Shown: positions 60,402 to 64,000 of the stretch, piece after piece
Numbering within the stretch: the first letter of the stretch is position 1
Layout: each line of letters begins with the position of its first letter
Assembly: GCF_002803085.1 (NCBI RefSeq)
Contig: NZ_NNBJ01000022.1
Coordinates: forward strand, 50,853-114,852
Source: Streptomyces sp. CB01201
GTDB lineage: Bacteria > Actinomycetota > Actinomycetes > Streptomycetales > Streptomycetaceae
DNA length: 64,000 nt
Reading direction: 5' to 3'
The notes under the pieces: generated by a model
The model's database searches: none
Told to the model about the DNA's origin: nothing
What the model saw: only the letters and a program-made list of their open reading frames with translations
Made by a program: the position numbers and the translations under genes

Positions 60402-60815
60402 ATGTCCGTAACACAGCAGCCTGCCGCGGAGCGTGTGCGTGTCTCCGCGGAACCCGACTGGTACGAGTCGGCCGGTATATCGCTCGGCGTCCGGGTCGGG
60501 AACTTGGTCTTCACGTCAGGGCAGGCACCGATCGATGCCCAGGGCGTCACGGTCGGCGTCGGGGACTTCGAGACGCAAGCCCGTCAGGCGCTCGCCAATC
60601 TGTCGACGGTCCTCACGAACGGAGGGTCCAGCCTCGCCGACGTAGTCAAGGCGACCGTGTTTGTCACGGACATAGCGCAGCAGGACATCTTCGCGAAGTT
60701 GCGCGCGGAACACTTCCCGGACAAGCCCCACCTCGCGGAGTCCTTCGTGGAGGTCTCCTCACTCGCGAAGTCTGAGTGGATGATCGAGATTGAGGCCATC
60801 GGACTCGTGCGGTGA
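60402..60815 (+). CDS. RidA/YjgF family protein
   Basis: A 137-residue Rid protein. VRVGNLVFTSGQAPIDAQG, the block QARQALANLSTVLTNGGSSLADVVKATVFVTD and a C-terminal E-V-S-S-L-A segment are typical. In RidA an arginine before the last strand binds the imine substrate; here the corresponding position is unclear, so this may be a Rid subfamily other than RidA. The family deaminates reactive enamines or imines. GGGAG precedes the ATG. It is a single gene. Confidence 0.9.
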   Translation: MSVTQQPAAERVRVSAEPDWYESAGISLGVRVGNLVFTSGQAPIDAQGVTVGVGDFETQARQALANLSTVLTNGGSSLADVVKATVFVTDIAQQDIFAKLRAEHFPDKPHLAESFVEVSSLAKSEWMIEIEAIGLVR

Positions 60816-60845
60816 CGTGGAGTACTCGTAGGCCCATCGGCGGGT

Positions 60846-61140
60846 CTACGAGCCGAGCCACAGGCGAGTTGCTGCGACGGGCATGATTCCGTAGAAGACG
60901 TAGGCTTTCTTGCCTAACCTCGTGACCATCGCCCGGAAGTACTTCGACGTATTGATCGTCCGCTCGACTTCGTCTCTGCGCTCGTAGAACGCCTTGCCGA
61001 AGCCGGCGGGTCGGCCGCCCCTGCTGCCCTGGCGTTGGCGGTTGGCCCGCTGGTCTTCGGTTCGGCGGCGATGGTGTGCTTGATCTGGCGTCGCCGCATG
61101 TTGCGACGGTGGCGGAGGGGTGAGCACGCCTTATCGGCGC
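60846..61140 (-). pseudogene. Decayed IS5-type transposase, C-terminal fragment
   Basis: Minus-strand peptides from two frames line up with the end of an IS5-family transposase: ADKA...RRNMRRRQIKHTI in one frame (from about 61138), then QRANRQRQGSRGGRPAGF and KAFYERRDEVERTINTSKYF in another. E-R-x-x-x-E-V-E-R-T-I-N is the DDE-domain region with the final glutamate. At least one frameshift and loss of the N-terminal part make it non-functional. No terminal repeats were recognised. Confidence 0.7.
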
Positions 61141-61589
61141 ATTTGAGAGTGAGTTGTCCGGCGCGCTCGGCCACCTCGACGTTGGTGGCTTCGAATTCAC
61201 GCAGATGCTCTTTGCCCCTGTTGAACTCCGGTTCGTAGAAATGTCCAGATCGGCATGCCTGTCCCGATGACGCGACAAGCTCGTGCAGATGTCTTCGCAT
61301 GTTCTCGCATCGGCAGTGGCACCGCGACGGGTGCCGCTCTGATGATGAAGAGCACGGCCAAGAGGGGGCGAGCACAAGCCCCAAGGCCGCTGCGCGCCCC
61401 CTGCCGTCACGATCCCTGCCACGACCCAGGCTCGCTGCCGAGCGGACATGCCCTCGGCTTCTTCCGCCATGCCCCCACCCTGTGGAGTTGAACGCGTTCA
61501 AGATACTGTGTGTGCAGTGAGCGAGAGGTCGGCAAGTTGTCGGACTCGGGGACGTGCGACCGAGCTGCTTGGTCGATTCGGGGGTGGGT

Positions 61590-61784
61590 GTGGCCGATCA
61601 CGGCTGGAACGACGACAGCGACTACCGCGACGCAGTGCAGCGGGCCGAGCAAGCAACACGCCTCGGCTGGGCGGCCATCGCCGGCGTCGCGGGGACGCTC
61701 GGCTGCGCGCTCATCGCCCTGGCGGGCGCCTGTGCACTCGCATTCATCGGATGCCTGTATGTCGTGATGGCGCCGAATTACTGA
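61590..61784 (+). CDS. Small membrane hypothetical protein
   Basis: A 64-residue protein starting at a GTG (VADHGWNDDSDYRDAVQRAE) with one or two hydrophobic segments (AAIAGVAGTLGCALIALAGA and CALAFIGCLYVVM). It lies between two transposase relics. The G-rich stretch before the GTG could serve as a ribosome-binding site. Function unknown. Confidence 0.55.
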   Translation: MADHGWNDDSDYRDAVQRAEQATRLGWAAIAGVAGTLGCALIALAGACALAFIGCLYVVMAPNY

Positions 61785-61824
61785 GGGGCGTCCGGATTGG
61801 TCAGCTGCGGATTGAAACGGTGAG

Positions 61825-62070
61825 GTCGCGGCGGTGGCGGTACCGAGGTAGGCGAAGCCCCGCTTGGTGTAGCGGGCTGCCACCGCCCGATGCTGTTCAG
61901 CCGGTTGATTGCTCGTCCGGCGGTGTTCCGTGTCTGGTACCGCTCTCCGTCGTATCCGGTGGGCGGTCGGCCGCGCGAGCCCTCGCGCAGGCGGGCGGCC
62001 GGACTGTCGTACTTCTCCGGGATGACGTGCTGAATGCTCCATCGACTTAGCCACTCGCGGCAAGATCCAC
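61825..62070 (-). pseudogene. Second decayed IS-type transposase fragment
   Basis: SIQHVIPEKYDSPAARLREG and R-Y-Q-T-R-N-T-A-G-R-A-I-N-R-L-N in one minus-strand frame, continued by HRAVAARYTKRGFAYLGTAT in another, match the C-terminal part of IS5-type transposases (the usual text is R-N-T-V-E-R-A-I-N-R-L-K). The catalytic E of V-E-R is replaced by G-R, and a frameshift lies near 61890. It differs from the relic at 60846, so two elements decayed here. Confidence 0.7.
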
Positions 62071-62251
62071 CCATTGCTGGATGCCTTGGTGGCCGTGGCA
62101 CGTCCCTCAACGGCTTTACGAATAAGGGTGCTTGATGTGTGACGCGCGCCCAAGGCCTCCACGTCCCAGTCAGCCGCGCTGAAGCAGGGGCGGCGCCACA
62201 CCGGGATACGGCCCCGCCCGTCGGGTGTTGCGCGGGCGGATCGCGGTCAGG

Positions 62252-62710
62252 TCAATCCCTGACGATCGCGCTCGGTATCGGGCGCGCCGGAACGTTCAAT
62301 GCATGCGGCACGACTACGACTTGGACGTCGTCCTCGTAGATGACCCGACCCGGATCTGTGGAGCTCAGGACCACGCATTCGACATCGTGCGCGGCCAAGA
62401 TCTCCAGGTAGCCGGGGACCCGAGCGAGCAGATGGGCTGCCGACGGCTTGAACCACGCTGCGGCACCTGGGTTGATCGCGTCATCGTAGATCGTGGGGTC
62501 AACGGTCGAGGGATCGGTGTACGCGATGTCGTACCAGCTGTTGTTGGTGCGGCGAAAGGACTCCTGTTCGTCCGAGAGCCTGCCTTCGCGCGCCAGGTTA
62601 TTGACGAGCCCAAAGATGCCGGTGTAGTGGCCTCGGGCGTTGCGGTGAGGCGATTGGAACCTTACGTATTGGACAGTGTCGCTGCCACCAGCACCATCGA
62701 TCGTTCCCAT
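62252..62710 (-). CDS. Hypothetical protein
   Basis: A 152-residue protein beginning MGTIDGAGGSDTVQYVRFQS. It contains N-R-N-like polar blocks (FRRTNNSWYDIAYTDPSTVD) and ends VVPHALNVPARPIPSAIVRD. There is no signal or membrane segment. The composition is that of a real globular protein. I recall similar unnamed streptomycete proteins but no function. An earlier in-frame ATG exists at 62872 but its first 54 residues look non-coding. Confidence 0.6.
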   Translation of the reverse strand: MGTIDGAGGSDTVQYVRFQSPHRNARGHYTGIFGLVNNLAREGRLSDEQESFRRTNNSWYDIAYTDPSTVDPTIYDDAINPGAAAWFKPSAAHLLARVPGYLEILAAHDVECVVLSSTDPGRVIYEDDVQVVVVPHALNVPARPIPSAIVRD

Positions 62711-62840
62711 CCGAACATCCTGCCACCGCTGCTGCCGCTGCCGCGACGGCTTCCGCTCGGCGGAACAGTCGCCCCGGGTACGTGACCGTTCGGAAGGGGG
62801 ACTTGTGATTGCCGGGCCTTCATGCGGGCATTTGTGGATC

Positions 62841-63062
62841 ATGTCAGAGATCAAGCAGTCAGCCGATGGCAAGTCCGGTGAGTGGTTCTACTGCCTGGAG
62901 CACAAGACGGTCGAACAGGGCCCGCAGTGCCGGGGCGCCGATCGCATGGGCCCTTATGGAAGCCGAGAGGAGGCCTCCCACGCGATGGAGACAGCCAAGG
63001 CGCGCAACGAGGAGTGGGGGACAGACCCTCGCTGGAACGATGACAACGGGGCCGATAGCTAG
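62841..63062 (+). CDS. Small conserved hypothetical protein with C-x2-H...C motif
   Basis: A 73-residue protein. FYCLEHKTVEQGPQC holds a possible zinc-binding Cys/His cluster, and DRMGPYGSREEASHAMETAKARNEEWGTDPRW (key points G-P-Y, E-E-A, A-R-N-E-E-W, D-P-R-W) is a pattern I recognise in many short Streptomyces proteins of unknown role. Confidence 0.7.
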   Translation: MSEIKQSADGKSGEWFYCLEHKTVEQGPQCRGADRMGPYGSREEASHAMETAKARNEEWGTDPRWNDDNGADS

Positions 63063-63567
63063 CCAGCTGGCTGGCTGGTTTGCTCGGCTGGGTCGGGGCC
63101 GACGGCCGGGGGTGGCAGACAAGCGCCTGCCGCTATGACGTCGCCGTTGCCCCGAGCACCCGCATGTCGATCACCGGTCGAATCCATCGGCGCCACGCCC
63201 GGGCAACGAGGGAATCGAGCGCCTCTCGGACGTGACCACCGAGGTCGAGCGAATCCTCATCGGCGGACACGACGCGGTCGTGCCCGGTGAGGTCCGTCAG
63301 ACCGTCCGGCCCAGTCGAAGACGGACTCGTCACCCGGCATCATGTCTACGACGACAGTCTCGGCGTTGCCCAGGCTTTCGACGTCGAGGATCGGTGAACG
63401 CCAGTCGGCTCTAACTGACCCTGGACCATCGAGCTGTCGCTGTTCACGGGGGGCTGTCACACAGGCAGCTCGTCTGGTCGCGGTAGTCGCTCGTGCTGCG
63501 AGGGAGCCCCACCTTCAGGCGTACCGGTACTTCAGTCGGCGGCCTCACCGGGCCGCCGCTGCGAAGC
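63063..63567. other. Region without an intact gene, possible frameshifted relic
   Basis: About 505 bp. On the minus strand, two adjacent frames give protein-like text (SVFDWAG in one, then GLTDLTGHDRVVSADEDSLD and ALDSLVARAWRRW in the other, roughly 63140-63420), suggesting a decayed gene of unknown family. Nothing else was recognised. Confidence 0.35.
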
Positions 63568-63750
63568 TCAGCGGCGGAGTTTGCCTGCGAGCCACCAATT
63601 GAGGACTCCGCCGGGCACGGCGACTGCGGCGAAGGTGAGCAGCGAGGTGGGCAGGGCGCCGCCGTCGGAGCGGAGTTGACTGTGGATCAGCATGCCGAGG
63701 AAGAAGATGATGATGGCGGTCAGCATTCCGATGGCCCCTCGACGCTTCAT
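63568..63750 (-). CDS. Small two-helix membrane protein
   Basis: A 60-residue protein: MKRRGAIGMLTAIIIFFLGM forms one membrane helix and LTFAAVAVPGGVLNWWLAGK the second. AAAGGAG lies 8 nt before the ATG. Function unknown. Confidence 0.7.
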   Translation of the reverse strand: MKRRGAIGMLTAIIIFFLGMLIHSQLRSDGGALPTSLLTFAAVAVPGGVLNWWLAGKLRR

Positions 63751-63880
63751 CTAGTCGCTCCTTTGCGTTACTTGACACCCTTTGGCGGCGCCGAGCGTTG
63801 GATACGTACGCCGTGGGCGTGCCGGCCGAAGCTCGCACTACTTGTGGCGTGAACGCCCCTGTCGGACCTCTTCGGGGCGT

Positions 63881-63893
63881 CCCCCCCCCCCCC
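63881..63893. repeat. Homopolymer of 13 C
   Basis: An uninterrupted run of 13 cytosines in intergenic DNA. It is prone to slippage in the cell and to sequencing error, so its length should be taken with caution. Confidence 0.8.
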
Positions 63894-63977
63894 GGTAGGT
63901 CAGTTCATTTGGCCACGAGGCATCAGTACGGGAGTACGGGTCACTTCATGATCTGGTGGATTGATCTTGAATCTCTA

Positions 63978-64000
63978 GGGGGTGTCCGGAAAGTCATGGG
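63978..64000. mobile_element. Possible insertion-sequence end at the window edge
   Basis: The last bases contain GGGTGTCCGGAAAGTC, which resembles the terminal inverted repeats of IS5-type elements. The rest of the element would lie beyond the window, so this is only a suggestion. Confidence 0.25.

Overview
The window is very GC-rich actinobacterial DNA with strong third-position GC, rare TTA codons confined to a few genes, gas-vesicle genes in the Streptomyces order and a near-consensus Streptomyces parS site. It is almost certainly a Streptomyces chromosome. No rRNA, tRNA or CRISPR array was seen.

Layout. 1-2.2 kb holds a partial gene divergent from a TetR regulator with two clear operators, a GNAT acetyltransferase and an ArsR-SRPBCC fusion. 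2.8-14.0 kb is one tightly coupled biosynthetic operon: HMGL-like aldolase, FAH-family enzyme, adenylation-carrier didomain, glutamine-dependent asparagine-synthetase homologue, free-standing adenylation domain, free carrier protein, P450, alpha/beta hydrolase, amino-acid permease, a 16-codon bridging ORF and a type II thioesterase. It has no condensation domain, carries three TTA codons and has three 11-bp-spaced repeats upstream. I could not match it to a known product, and it is the best candidate for a new system here.

14-21 kb: a secreted trefoil protein with a pore-former-like body and a glycine-zipper tail, a secreted GH54 arabinofuranosidase with CBM13, a DinB protein, and a DUF4157 (eCIS-core) protein fused to an aldo-keto-reductase domain and coupled to a DUF2461-like gene. 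21.7-29.5 kb: an FKBP and a complete gas-vesicle cluster (gvpO, A, F, G, J, L, S, K with two leading genes). 29.9-34.5 kb: an MBL lactonase-like enzyme, a VOC protein, a secreted intradiol dioxygenase carrying CBM5/12 with an AraC regulator, and a mycothiol-dependent-isomerase-like protein. 34.6-42.4 kb: a TTA-containing lipoprotein divergent from a poly-gamma-glutamate operon (capA, double-HAMP receptor, capB, capC, NlpC/P60 peptidase).

42.4-52.4 kb: an ene-reductase with a divergent MarR regulator, a class IV lanthipeptide system (51-aa precursor, attenuator, LanL with a three-cysteine zinc site), a parS-like site, a DUF4097 protein, a LysR-tartrate dehydrogenase-dicarboxylate transporter cassette and a kinase resembling chloramphenicol phosphotransferase. 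52.4-57 kb: a giant SARP regulator with a TTA at codon 9 and a PLP dehydratase. 57-64 kb is looser and partly decayed: a streptothricin-acetyltransferase-like GNAT, RidA, small membrane proteins, two broken IS5-type transposases and a possible IS end at the right edge.

Functions are inferred from motifs read by eye; no database search was run.
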